Positions 1 through 10,561 of a stretch of 64,000 nucleotides of DNA are shown here, piece by piece. How positions within the stretch are numbered: position 1 is the first letter of the stretch; every line of letters begins with the position of its first letter. A program made the translations under genes and the position numbers. The notes under the pieces are model-generated. The model made no database searches, was not told where the DNA came from, and saw only the letters and a list, made by a program, of their open reading frames with translations. The stretch covers positions 199,083 through 263,082 of the forward strand of contig JNVV01000023.1 of NCBI GenBank assembly GCA_000733355.1, given 5' to 3'. The stretch is from Falciphora oryzae. Its lineage: Eukaryota; Ascomycota; Sordariomycetes; Magnaporthales; Magnaporthaceae.

Positions 1-1344
1 CAGCAACAAGCTCAGGCTCAGGCTCAGGCCCAGGCTCTTCAACAGCAACAGGCTCACCTCCAGCAGCAGCAACAGCAGCTCTACACGGCTGACCAGATTC
101 TCGCCCCTCCCGAGATCCACATCGAGGAGCAGTCTCCTGAGCACATGGACCCTGCTGTCTACGCCAATCTTGTTAGCACCAACTTGTACCTTGCTCAGCA
201 ACAGCAGCGCCTCCAGCAGCAGCTCATGAGCCTGCAGGCTGCTCAGCAGCAGTTCCAGAACCTCAACCTGAATGGGCAGTCGGCCTACCACAATGTGTAC
301 CAGCAGCAGCAGCAGCAGGCCCACCTTAACATGCTGATGCAGGGCATGGCCACCGGCCAGGGCACTATCTACACGGTGTTCGACCCCGCCACCGGACAGA
401 ACTCGTACTACCTTGACCAGAGCACCGCTCAGAACCAGCAGTACGACCAGTTTAACGGTGGCTATCAGCCTCAGCAGGCCCCCCGTGTTCAGGTGTCGCC
501 CCCGCCCGCCGAGATGAACAACGGCTTCCGTAACAACTCGCCGCCCCGCAGGTTCGAGTCGCCTGAGCAGCACGCCCCTCTGCCGCCCCCGAGCGCCAAC
601 GCCTTCCGCCGTGGTCACAAGAAGTCCGGGTCGGTGTCGAACAAGGATGGCTCGCTCTCGGTGGCTGTGAACGACGCCGCCTCCAAGACCCCCGGCCCTA
701 AGACCGCCTCGTTCCCGCTCACCCCGTCGACTGGCGGATACGGTCCTGGCCAGGCTCGCGCCGGAGAGCACCCCGTTCGTCAGCCGCGTGGCCCTCCCAG
801 CTTCGACGAGCTTCGCTCCAAGCCGACCTCCAAGCACGAGGGCAGCAAGAACTTCGCCGGCCGCACCCGGCGCTCTGCTCTGAGCAACCTTGTCCGCGCC
901 GGCATCACTCGCCGCCAGGTCACGAGCACTGGCAGCTCGGGCACCATCAGCCCCATATCGGAGACTGCTGAGGAGCTTCCCACCCCCCTTACTGAGGACG
1001 GTGAGTCTGTTTCCGGACGCAGCGGGTCCGGCAGCCTCAACGGCGACGACGATGACTGCGCCCCTCCGAGCTCCCGCACCTCGACCGGCAGCTGGGGCGC
1101 CATTGGATCGGACCGCCCCAGCTCCCGCCAGAAGAAGGCCCGCCAGCAGAGTGTTGACAGCCTCAGCAACTCTAGCGACAACGAGAACGGCAGCGTAGGA
1201 GGATCATCCTTTGCCAGCGTTTTCAAGGGCACCGGCAAGCCCCAAGGCAACGAGGCAGGTGGTCAGCGCAAGGCACCCATGATCGTTCTGGGTCGCGGCG
1301 CGGAGAAGCGGAAGACTGTACCCGGCGCGGTTCCCGTGGCTTAA
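1..1344 (+). CDS. Gln-rich low-complexity protein, C-terminal part (5' end outside window)
   Basis: The frame is open from base 1, so the start lies upstream. The visible 447 codons begin with Gln/Ala runs, continue through a Q-rich stretch, and then a Pro/Ser/Gly-rich disordered tail with basic patches (an Arg-rich RRSALSNLVRAG segment near the middle) and acidic Ser-rich spacers. It stops at TAA 1342. No catalytic domain is visible. Gln-rich disordered proteins of this kind are often RNA-associated or prion-like, but that is only a composition-based guess. The first ATG inside the window (145) is internal. I do not recognise the family with confidence. Confidence 0.8.
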   Translation, partial: QQQAQAQAQAQALQQQQAHLQQQQQQLYTADQILAPPEIHIEEQSPEHMDPAVYANLVSTNLYLAQQQQRLQQQLMSLQAAQQQFQNLNLNGQSAYHNVYQQQQQQAHLNMLMQGMATGQGTIYTVFDPATGQNSYYLDQSTAQNQQYDQFNGGYQPQQAPRVQVSPPPAEMNNGFRNNSPPRRFESPEQHAPLPPPSANAFRRGHKKSGSVSNKDGSLSVAVNDAASKTPGPKTASFPLTPSTGGYGPGQARAGEHPVRQPRGPPSFDELRSKPTSKHEGSKNFAGRTRRSALSNLVRAGITRRQVTSTGSSGTISPISETAEELPTPLTEDGESVSGRSGSGSLNGDDDDCAPPSSRTSTGSWGAIGSDRPSSRQKKARQQSVDSLSNSSDNENGSVGGSSFASVFKGTGKPQGNEAGGQRKAPMIVLGRGAEKRKTVPGAVPVA

Positions 1345-2485
1345 TGCTTGCGGACGAGCCAAGATGTGGGGGAGTTTTCTTTCGCTTTTCACGACCGGAG
1401 TTCTTTGGGCACTGTTCTTGCATTTGACCTTTTGTGTTCCATTTCATTCCCACCGTTCCCCTTCACAACAAAGACGTTTTCTTACATAACGTAATTAACG
1501 ATCATGTCTCCAACCCACGTCTCTCATTCCTTCGTTCAGTATCCCGCAATCTCGCGCCTCCCCTCCATCGTGGACGACAGTTCCCGCGCCGGCCTGGAGG
1601 GTCGAGCAATGTTCTTTTCGCCCTGGAACGAAACAGAGCAGGCATTTGTAGCCTGGCTACTAGGCCTCTTGGGTAGACCTCTCGAGTCCTGCGGCCACTC
1701 TGGTCTTTGCTTCCTGATCCCTTTTCGGCTTGTGGTGGATCTGGGATATTGGGAAAGGAGAGAGAGTATACGGCGTTGATCTGGGGATTTGCGCATTTTC
1801 CTTATCAAACGGGGAATCTCCTTTTTTCTCCTTTCCTCGGCAAATTGTTTCTTACTCTTCTCATCACACCTCTCGGTTGCACTTGATACGGGAACCCATT
1901 CACCCATTCTTGGTCATTCTGCTTCTTCTCACTGTCACCATTAGGGACTTTGCATTGCTTAGTTACGGGTTGATTTCTGCGTCTTTCGTGTTCTTTTGGT
2001 TCAAACGGTGGCCGCGTTGACAACATGCCTGAAATCTCTTGAGACTTCTTTTCTTTTTTGGCTTCTCCCGACGGTGGCTAGGAGCATCCTTAGGTGCTCT
2101 GGCCTCTGGCTCGGCCTTCAGAGAGTTTCGAAGAGTGGGATGGCCAGTAAACAGGGACGACGGCACAGATTAGATCTGCGGACATTGTTTCGCCGGATCG
2201 CTCTGCCATTTCTTTCTTTTCGATTACTGGGCTCGTCATGATTCTGGGTCCACCGTTCGTTTCCACATCAGTTTTGATGTCCTGTTGTCCATAGAGAATT
2301 ACAATACCCCTGGCCACCTATTTTGATTCCTTGTTGTCTGCGTGATGTGTCCGTCTCAGGTATGCCTGTGATTTGTGTCGTAGATGATCTGCGCAGAGCT
2401 GAAAGGGTAGGCAGGCGTGTTCATCAAACCGGAGGCAGGACAAGCCAAGCTCCATGGGCCCCACGTCAATTTCCAAAACCAAGGC
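1345..2485. other. Intergenic, no gene seen
   Basis: The 3' flanks of two convergent genes. It is rich in T and CT tracts (about 1800-1990) as expected of fungal UTRs. Short ORFs here have no recognisable protein character. Confidence 0.6.
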
Positions 2486-3503
2486 TTAAGCCTTGTTGCT
2501 CGACTCACGCATCACCTTCTCAAAGTGTACGAACCCGGCGCGCCTGGGGCCCTCGACGGCGTAGAGCTGGTCGCGGGTGGGGCCGACTATAATCTCGTCG
2601 CGGTCCTCGTCGTCGGCGAGCAGGCCGGCCCAGGCCTCGTCGGTGAAGTCGGCGAGGTCCATGCCGAAGTCGCCCATGCCGGCGGCGACGAGGTCCGGCT
2701 GGCGCGAGTGCAGCTCCGTCTTGACGGCGGGCGGGACGATCTCTATGACGCGGATTTTGGCGTTGGGGTTGGTGGTGGTGTTGGTGGTGGTGCTGGTCTG
2801 GTGATGATGGTAGAGCTGGGAGCGCAGGGCCCAGGCGAACGAGTGCAGGGCCGACTTCGTCGCGCAGTAGTTGCCGCACCGGGCCATGGGGACTATGGCG
2901 AGGCCTGAGGAGATGAGGACTATGGCTGTGGGGGAGCCGGTTCTGGCGAGCTTGGAGAGGTGCGGGAGGAAGTGGGCGACGGACTGGACGGGGGAGAGGT
3001 AGTTGAGGGTCGTCTCAGCCGCGACGGTGGCGGCCAGGGCGGCGGATGGGTCGGCATTATTGCTGTTGGTGGGGTCGAGGGTGGTTGTAAAGTCGGTCGT
3101 GTTTTGCACGCCGGCGTTGAGGGCTATGCAGTCGAGGGTTGGGTATTTGATCGTCATCCTTGTGACGGGAACTCTTGATCAGCTCATGGCCTGGACCTAT
3201 ACTAAGTTGTTCCATCCACACGTATTTTTTTTTTTTTTTTTCTTTTTTGCATTTCATCATTTCATCATTTCATGGCAACACGCACTCCTTCGCCCAGGCG
3301 CCCAGGCTGACCAGGTCGGCGACGTCGTGCGCCTCGATCGCGAGCTTCTCCGGGCCGTGCTTGGCGGCCAGCTCGTCGAGGCGGTCGCGGCGCCGGCCGA
3401 CAGCGACGACGAAGATGTCGTTCGCGATCATGCGCTCGGCCAGGGCGCGGCCGATGCCAGAAGTGGCGCCCGTGATGAGGACGGTCTTGTACGGGAAGGG
3501 CAT
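2486..3503 (-). CDS. Short-chain dehydrogenase/reductase (classical SDR, two exons)
   Basis: NAD(P)-dependent oxidoreductase of unknown substrate. Model: complement(2486..3158, 3286..3503), 296 aa. The start is the ATG at 3503, immediately before the Rossmann strand; a longer frame upstream adds non-homologous residues. Visible motifs are TGATSGIG (cofactor loop, about residues 9-16), LNAG, the Ser of VLISSG and the YCATK catalytic Tyr-x3-Lys. The intron (3159-3285) has donor GTGCGT and acceptor AAG, restores phase exactly (GA plus G gives Glu), and holds a T/A homopolymer of about 17 nt. It runs convergently with the Gln-rich gene. The substrate cannot be inferred. Confidence 0.85.
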
Positions 3504-5007
3504 TTTGGGTTGGCTACGGTGGATGGGACGATGGGAGCTGTTGCGGTTGGAATAATTACGAGATTGGCCTAGGGGAAGTATTTTCACGATTGCGGATTCT
3601 GCTATATCGAATAGAATGCATCTTGTATGATAGGATATTGTACCCGACTTGATAATTCATTGGGCATTACATCATGGCTGGCAGACATAGGGATAAGATG
3701 GTGTCTACCCCGCACTGAGGCTTGCTTAGATGTGTGGTTCGGATTCTGTTTAGAAGCTGAGCGAATGCCTGGCGTTTTTGCGCCGAGCCGCCTCCCGCTG
3801 CAACTCGACCAACCTCTGGGATGGTCAGATTCGCGTTGGCGATGGCCTCGCCCTCATCTCCGAGCGGGCGCCGCAGAGGATGGCGCAGAGGTCAGAATTA
3901 CCTAAAATATTACGTTTCGCCGAACTTTTTGGGCTGGTGCGATGTGCTGGCTGGTAAGTCTCGGCGCTCACGTTTTAGCAAATGCCACAGCGACTGGATG
4001 AGCCAAGGGCAAAGGGGCGCCAGGAGTCATGGCGGCCGTCGGAACGCCTGCGCCCCAGGGGAGTTCAATCGTGACAAGTCTCGAGACGAGGTTGCTAGCT
4101 CCGAAGGGTGTTTCCTGCCGTCAACTGCGTGCTTGCTTCTGCAACGGTGAGGCCTGTTTGTCTTGTCACCAGTCGGGCGAGGTCGGCGTTGGGCTGCTCG
4201 GATCGGAAAGGCGTGGTTTCTGCCCGTGCTTCCTTCATTTGCCAGCCCGTAAGCCTCAACGAGGCGAAGGGTCCGACCCAGGGGCTGGATGACCAAGTGG
4301 GGCGGTTGGCGCTGTGCTGCAGCCAATGCGACTTGGGGCCAACCTCGAGAAGCCTCCACCATTGCAGGGACGGCCGTCCTTGGCTCCCTGGAGTGCAGCG
4401 GATATCTGGCTGTTCCCAATCAAAACCTGCGCTCAATGTCCTGACGGCTGCCCTTATCTGTGCTCAGTACGCCAGACAAACGTGCACCTGGCACAACCAC
4501 TACCACAAACCGCAGGCCGTCGAAACACGAGACACGTCGAGCGAGAGCAAAAGCAGGAGCGCCCATACCAAAGTTAAATCTCTGCAACTGCATCCAAGGC
4601 ACGCACGGTTGGGGGACAGCTTGATGGCGAGTCCCATGACTGCCCCTGCAGCAGCAAGACGTCATTGTCGGCCATCACGGGTTCCAGCGCAGACGCAGGC
4701 GCAAGCACATGCGGTGTGCTGCCCGCAGCCCTTCCCGACACCGGCCCCGTCCTTGACAGGAGGCTGAACGAGCCGCCGCCACCCTCCTTCGCGAGCCATC
4801 GCTTTTTGTCCTTCTTTTACCTAAACTCTGTTCGCAGCGGACGCTGCCGATCCCGACCCGGCTGCTCCCGTCGCTAGGGCGAGTGCTCACTCTGTCATCT
4901 GTCAGCCTGGCTGTCGTGCTGTCTCGCCTAGACGCTGTCAAACCAGAGAGGTCCCTGACTGCTGGCCACGAACACCACCTACCAATTGCCCCAACACCTC
5001 CGCCGCC
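3504..5007. other. Intergenic, no gene seen
   Basis: About 1.5 kb between a minus-strand SDR and a plus-strand transporter, so it should contain two divergent promoters. Overlapping ORFs on both strands (for example 4108-4767) are low-quality and lack domain signals. No RNA gene was recognised. Confidence 0.55.
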
Positions 5008-6513
5008 ATGGATGACCGACGCCCCGGGCTCCTGCGCCCGACCGATGGCCGCTCAGGCACCCCCCTTCTGTACAAGCCCGACCGAGACCCGGACCGCGGC
5101 CGCACAAACTACTCGAGCCCGCAGCGCCGTGGCTCGCCCATCCTGGTCACGGCATCCTCGTCCGACGCCGCGCCCCTGACGCCGCGCTCCGCGACCGCCC
5201 CAATGATGCCTCCGCTATCGCGCCGCTCCACCCTGCGCTCGCGCTCGCCGCCCTCGGCCGCCGCATCCCTGGCCGCCCGCCGCAAGTACACGTACGCCGG
5301 CATCTTCCTCGTCATCTCGCTGGTCTCCTTCACCGTCCAGACGGAGCTGGCCTCGGTCGTGCAAAAGGCCGGCTGGGCCAAGCCCTACTGCATGCTCTAC
5401 CTGACGCACGGCTCCTGGGCGATGCTCTGGCCCGTGCAGCTCGTCATCCTGCGCCTGCAGAAGCGCGACGTGCCCTGGCCCGTCTTCTGGCGCCGCCACG
5501 TCTGGCTCATCCGCACCACCGCCATCATGATCGAGCGCCGGGACCTGGACCTGCCGCGCGGCTACGGCGAGCAGCGCTTCAGCCCCTGGCGCTACCTGGC
5601 GCGCACCACCGCCATGGTCACCACGGCCCTGACCGTCGCGGGCCTGAGCTGGTACATCGCCGTCAACATGACCACCCCGAGCGACCTGACGGCCATCTAC
5701 AACTGCAGCGCCTTCTTCGCCTACGCCTTCAGCGTCCCTCTGCTCGGCGAGCGCCTCCGCCTGGGCAAGAGCATAGCCGTCGGGGTCGCCATTGTCGGCG
5801 TCTTGGTCGTTGCGTACGGCGACGGTGGCGGCCGCAACCCGCCGCCTGTGCATGGCGCGCCCATCACCTCTCCAGGCAGGGACCAGGGCAGCACCAGCGC
5901 CGTCTCCCTCCTGATGAGGGCGGCGACGGTAGGACCTGGCGAGGACCCGGGTATTCGGTTCCTAGGAAACCTCATTATTGGTGGGGGCTCCGTCCTCTAC
6001 GGGCTGTACGAGGTGCTGTACAAGCGCTTCGCCTGCCCGCCCGAGGGCTGCTCGCCGGGGAGGGGCATGATTTTTGCCAACACGTTCGGCAGTCTGATCG
6101 GCCTCTTCACGCTCACGGTGCTCTGGCTGCCGCTCCCCCTTCTTCACATGCTCGGGATCGAGACGTTTGAGCTGCCGACCGGCGCCGTCTCGTGGTACCT
6201 GTTTGTGAGCGTGGTCATGAACGCGACCTTTGCGGGCTCGTTCCTGGTCCTGATCAGCCTGACGGGCCCCGTGCTGAGCAGCGTGGCGGCGCTGCTGACC
6301 ATCTTCACGGTTGCGCTCGCCGACTGGTTTGTCAAGCGCGAGCCGCTGAGCGGCGCGGCCCTCGCAGGCGGCGGCATGATCATGGTGGCGTTTGCCATGC
6401 TAAGCTGGAGCACGTATCGCGAGATGGCCGAGGAGGAAGAGGAGAAGAGGAAGGCGGTAGACATGACGGACAACGACACCGACGAGGACGACGAGGACGA
6501 GGAGGATGTTTAG
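5008..6513 (+). CDS. EamA/DMT-superfamily membrane transporter
   Basis: Intronless, 501 aa. The N-terminal about 90 residues are Ser/Arg/Pro-rich and probably cytosolic. They are followed by about ten hydrophobic segments in two halves (first beginning at YAGIFLVISLVSF, later pairs around residues 195-290 and 310-475), the layout of drug/metabolite transporters related to yeast YML018C/Thi74-type proteins. The tail is strongly acidic (E/D runs). Family members sit in vacuolar or other endomembranes and move small metabolites; the substrate is not predictable. The ATG at 5008 is in a good fungal context (GCCGCCATGG). Natural stop TAG. Confidence 0.85.
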   Translation: MDDRRPGLLRPTDGRSGTPLLYKPDRDPDRGRTNYSSPQRRGSPILVTASSSDAAPLTPRSATAPMMPPLSRRSTLRSRSPPSAAASLAARRKYTYAGIFLVISLVSFTVQTELASVVQKAGWAKPYCMLYLTHGSWAMLWPVQLVILRLQKRDVPWPVFWRRHVWLIRTTAIMIERRDLDLPRGYGEQRFSPWRYLARTTAMVTTALTVAGLSWYIAVNMTTPSDLTAIYNCSAFFAYAFSVPLLGERLRLGKSIAVGVAIVGVLVVAYGDGGGRNPPPVHGAPITSPGRDQGSTSAVSLLMRAATVGPGEDPGIRFLGNLIIGGGSVLYGLYEVLYKRFACPPEGCSPGRGMIFANTFGSLIGLFTLTVLWLPLPLLHMLGIETFELPTGAVSWYLFVSVVMNATFAGSFLVLISLTGPVLSSVAALLTIFTVALADWFVKREPLSGAALAGGGMIMVAFAMLSWSTYREMAEEEEEKRKAVDMTDNDTDEDDEDEEDV

Positions 6514-7397
6514 AGCGGAGGGATTATTCTTTTCTTTTGGATCAGATCTGGGAGCATCTTAGAGAAAACATAGCCGCCAGTGCCGGACCGTAAACGAACC
6601 AGGAGAGTCTGGGGCCATACATATACTAGACATGGATACATGGATCGAAAGATGGGCGGCATGCCCAAAAAAAAAAACACGGGCTGGTAACATATAGAGG
6701 CGGTTGCGGAAGGCCCTGAGGCCTGTAGCTTAGACGGGGGAAGATGCTGGTTCGAGAGGCCTTGAACCCAAGAGCATCGGAAAGGCGTTGCTTGGATACA
6801 TTTTAGCATCTGATAACACTCTCTTTGCAAGAATCCCACGGATGCGGATATCAGACACAATTTGACTTCTGTTCTTAGCCCATTGACGCACTCAGTGGCC
6901 CCTGACCCCACCGTGGTTGCGTGCCCCACAAGGCCAGGTGACATTGATCGCACGGCGGCTGGGCTATGGCGTGCCGATGCAGGAGGCTCGACCGACCACC
7001 CACCCACCCCTCGACTCTCAGCCGGTTCGAAGCGGGCTAGCCCTCATCCTCGGCCCCATGGGTGCCTCAGCCGATCGATTGACGGCTGCAATGGAATAGG
7101 TACGCAAGAAACTGCGTGCTTGGGCCGGCCAAACTGCGTGCAGTTGTCGCTTCATCATCGTGTCCAGTCGACAGTCTGTCTCCCCCAGCTCTCCTCCATC
7201 ACCCGATTGTCTGTCTTCTCGACCCCAGGCAGGCCGGAAAACCCAAAAGATGTTGAGCGAGATAAGCTTCTGCCTCTGTGTCAAGCATTCTTGGGGCTAC
7301 CACTGCTTTGCTTCTGGGCCAATTCGAATGCTAACCCGCCCGTCCATGCTCTCTTCTCAGGTCCTAGATAAATAATCTCGCATCCCCCGGAAACGCA
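6514..7397. other. Intergenic, no gene seen
   Basis: Contains an A12 run near 6667 and a CCCACCCACCCC tract near 6998 in the presumed promoter of the F-box gene. Nothing else stands out. Confidence 0.55.
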
Positions 7398-9362
7398 ATG
7401 GCCGACTCTCCAGCCTTGCAGCTGCCCGTCCGGGAACGGTCCGCCGCCGCTCCCGTCTCCATCGAGAACCTCCCCAACGAGCTCCTCTCCCACATCTTCT
7501 CCTTCCTCGACACCCCTGCCGCCCCGTCCGAGGCCCGCCTGCACGACCAGCCCAGCGCCCGCCTCTTCGGGCCCGGCGGGGACGGCGGCGACCGTGACGA
7601 CAAGACCCCCGCCGGCATCCTCCCCTCCCCGCTGCTGCAGACGCTGCCCCTCAAGAGCGCCTCCATGGTCAGCCGGCGCTGGCACGCCGTCTCGCTACCC
7701 ATCCTCTTCCGCCACGTCGTCTGGCCCGTTGACCGCTGGGACCTGCTGCTGGTCGAGCAGGAGGCCGACCACGTCGCCGCCATCCCGCTCCTCGACTTCA
7801 TCCGCAGCCACGGGGTGGGCCCCTCGGTCCTGACCTTCACAATGGTCGTCGCCGACAGCCTCGCCGGCATGTACCGCCTCCAGGCCGAAGACGAGATCGA
7901 CAGGGCGCAGGAGCCCAAGCAGCAGCAGCAGGACGAGGACGACGGCAATAGTAGTAGCGGTAGCCAGCACCAGGAGAGCCGCCGCATCTCGCTCATGACG
8001 GCGCTGCGCATGGTGGACGACGAGCCCGGCCTGGAGCGGTCGGCCACGTACAACGAGGACAACAACTGGCTGTGGGCCGCCATCTTTGGCCTCGTCGACC
8101 CGCTGCGCTTCACCGTGCTCGCGTCGCCGCGCATGCTGGCCTCGCTGCTGTCGCGCATGGTGTTCCTGGGCGACGCCTGGAGCTTCGGGAGCTCGCTGCA
8201 CATGCTGTCGCTGTCGCGGAAGAAGCGCGACGGGGGCCGCTGTGTCAGCGCTGCCACTTGTTTGTCAAGAAAGGGCAAGGAGAAGGAAAAGCAGGCGCAC
8301 CAGCCGGAGCAGGAATCTGAGCTGCCGCAACCGCAAACATCCCTGGGAAGCCACAATGGGAACCAGCGACGGGCCTCGTCTTCGGCAGCCTCGGCTGAAA
8401 AGCCGGCATCGTCGTCTTCTTCAAAACCATCCAAGCCGACACGCGGCCTCCGGCGAGTCCCCTGCAAGCTCTTCACCGTGCGCCCCTGGACGTGCCTCCT
8501 CCTCAACGAGGGCTCGTCGGCGCGCGTCTACTCGGCGTACGAGTTCTTCACCAAGCGGCCCCCCTCGATCCTGGGCGCGCTGCTGGGCGCGGACGAGTTC
8601 CCCAACGATGAGAGCCTGATCCCGCCGACGGTCCGCAGCCTGTCGTACGTGGCCGTGTTCCCGCTGTCGAGCCACTTCGGCTCTCTGATCCGGCACCTCC
8701 CGCCCGTGGACCGGCTGTTTGTGCAGATCGTGCCGCGCGACGACGACGACGTCTTTTCCGACGTGCTGGCCCAGCAGCGGCCCATCGACCCGCAGGACCT
8801 GTGGGTCGAGCGCAACACGGCCTACAGCATGGTGATACGCGCCATGATGGACGGCCGCCGCCGCGGCAGCTGGCGCCGCCTGCTCGAGTTCGAGTCGGGC
8901 GACGCGGCCGACCGCGAGGCCTGGGAGCTGGCGGTGCAGTACATCCGCCTCGCGGGCCGGGCGTGGCGCGTCGCGGGCGACGGCGTCTTTTGCCGGAGGG
9001 AGGACTACCACGAGGGCGAGGTCGAGGAGGAGGAGGAGGGCAACGACGGCGAGGACGACGGCGGCGACGACGACGACGACGGGTTTGCCATGATGGCGCT
9101 GATTGGGGAGGACCCGGTGGATCTCGACGACGGGGATGACGACGACGACAACGAGTCCGTCGTTGAGATTATCGAGATGCACGGCGGCGGCGGCAGCAGC
9201 GGCGGCGGCAGCAGCGGCGGCGGTAACGAAGAGCCCGGTCAAGGGGGAGCAGGAGGCAGCGGCAACGGAGGGGCAGGTCCCGGGGATCAAGAGGGCGAGC
9301 AGGACTCGGATGGGGAATATGACCCGTCCGTTGCTAATTCGCCGTTTGTGTCAGTACCGTGA
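7398..9362 (+). CDS. F-box protein with acidic and Gly/Ser-repeat tail
   Basis: Intronless, 654 aa. The F-box lies in residues about 20-95: IENLPNELLSHIFSFL, then an inserted Pro/Asp-rich loop, then LKSASMVSRRWHAVSLPILFRHVVW. This motif binds Skp1 in SCF ubiquitin ligases. The remaining sequence has no visible LRR or WD repeats; it holds low-complexity Gln/Ser and Lys/Glu stretches (about 170-200 and 285-345), a very acidic region (about 535-590) and GGGSSGGGSSGGG spacers near the C-terminus. A substrate-recognition role is inferred from the F-box only. Confidence 0.85.
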   Translation: MADSPALQLPVRERSAAAPVSIENLPNELLSHIFSFLDTPAAPSEARLHDQPSARLFGPGGDGGDRDDKTPAGILPSPLLQTLPLKSASMVSRRWHAVSLPILFRHVVWPVDRWDLLLVEQEADHVAAIPLLDFIRSHGVGPSVLTFTMVVADSLAGMYRLQAEDEIDRAQEPKQQQQDEDDGNSSSGSQHQESRRISLMTALRMVDDEPGLERSATYNEDNNWLWAAIFGLVDPLRFTVLASPRMLASLLSRMVFLGDAWSFGSSLHMLSLSRKKRDGGRCVSAATCLSRKGKEKEKQAHQPEQESELPQPQTSLGSHNGNQRRASSSAASAEKPASSSSSKPSKPTRGLRRVPCKLFTVRPWTCLLLNEGSSARVYSAYEFFTKRPPSILGALLGADEFPNDESLIPPTVRSLSYVAVFPLSSHFGSLIRHLPPVDRLFVQIVPRDDDDVFSDVLAQQRPIDPQDLWVERNTAYSMVIRAMMDGRRRGSWRRLLEFESGDAADREAWELAVQYIRLAGRAWRVAGDGVFCRREDYHEGEVEEEEEGNDGEDDGGDDDDDGFAMMALIGEDPVDLDDGDDDDDNESVVEIIEMHGGGGSSGGGSSGGGNEEPGQGGAGGSGNGGAGPGDQEGEQDSDGEYDPSVANSPFVSVP

Positions 9363-10561
9363 TTTTTTCCTTTTTTTTTTTCTCTTGCATTTTGGATAAA
9401 AGGAGAGGGAGAAAAACTTTCTTGTTTATTTGCTTGGACCTATGGCTGATGAACTGTTGCATGCACAAAAGGAGTGGTCGGCTGAGGCGGATCGCTTTCA
9501 ACGGCACGAGGACGCTGCCGGTGTCGAGTCGGTATTTTTATTCTGTCTGATGCTATCTAGATCCTTGTATCTATGGGAAGACGGGAGATAAATCTGTTTG
9601 CCATGTCCGTTGGGGCTTGTATGTCATCCATGTCTGCTTTGTCCTCTTGTCTCGAAAGTTGGTATAACCACTCGGTAGACATATAAAACATTCTCCTCCA
9701 ATCTTGCGCTGCTCGTGCTATATAGAATACGGAGAAACCCTCAAGACCCGAGAGCAGTGTTCATTCTTGATGTCTCTGAAGGAAAAGGGCCAAACCAGCA
9801 GCTTCGAGGAAGCCGTCTCCCGAACCGGTCAAGCTCTGGGATCTCGCAACCCTGGCCGTTCTCGATCCCGGCTCTCAAGTGGAATAACCATGACTCCTGA
9901 TGACCGCCACGGGTGCACCGGAAGGATTCAACATGGCCCGACCCGGCCCTGCGTCAAGTCACCACGCGACGTCGATCGGGTGGCTTGCGCTGCCTGGAGG
10001 ACTCCCCACACACACCAACACACCTCTCGGCGTGGGCTGGGTGCCTTGGCTCTAATACGCATCAACGGCCAGTGTTCACCTTCCAGCTGCGCTGAAGGAT
10101 TGGCTTCAGTGTGCAGCTCTGGCCTTGGCCGACCGTGTTTCTCCTCGCCGCTCGGGCGTGCGGACGTTGCAGTTTGCGTCCCGAGGTGAGGCGCGGACGG
10201 ATTGCATGTCTGGGGTGAGCCCGGAGGGACTCGGCCCTGTGTCACCAAGCTGCCTATATATCGGGCGGTCTCTCACTTAAGCGCAGAAAGGTGATTTCTT
10301 TTGGCGTTCCGACTGCTTCCGGGCTTCACAACCGTATTTTCACGCGTTTTCATTTTGCGATACCCAACGGACATTTTTCATGCACGACAATTTGTGTTGT
10401 TGACATTCGTGGCTTCGATCTAAGCCTTTGTTGTACTGCATATAATCCCAAGCCTTTGTGTGCATTGGATAAAATCCCACGGGCCGTTGACAGCGGCCCA
10501 GAGCCACGGGCCCGGCACTGCACTCACAACGTCAGCGGTCCCCTGAACTCCACTCGGCGGC
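9363..10561. other. Intergenic, promoter of the CorA-like gene
   Basis: T-rich 3' flank directly after the F-box stop. A TATA-like TATATATC at 10255-10262 lies about 300 bp before the CorA-like ATG. No gene was seen despite several short ORFs. Confidence 0.5.
10255..10262 (+). promoter_or_regulatory. TATA-like element upstream of CorA-like gene
   Basis: TATATATC, about 300 bp before ATG 10562. Position is rather far for a core promoter unless the 5' leader is long. Confidence 0.3.

Noticed and set aside
4108..4767. 219-aa plus-strand ORF
   Set aside because: No domain, overlaps equally long ORFs on the other strand, irregular composition.
8421..9290. 289-aa minus-strand ORF with Ala and Val runs
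   Set aside because: Antisense of the acidic and Gly/Ser repeat tail of the F-box protein.
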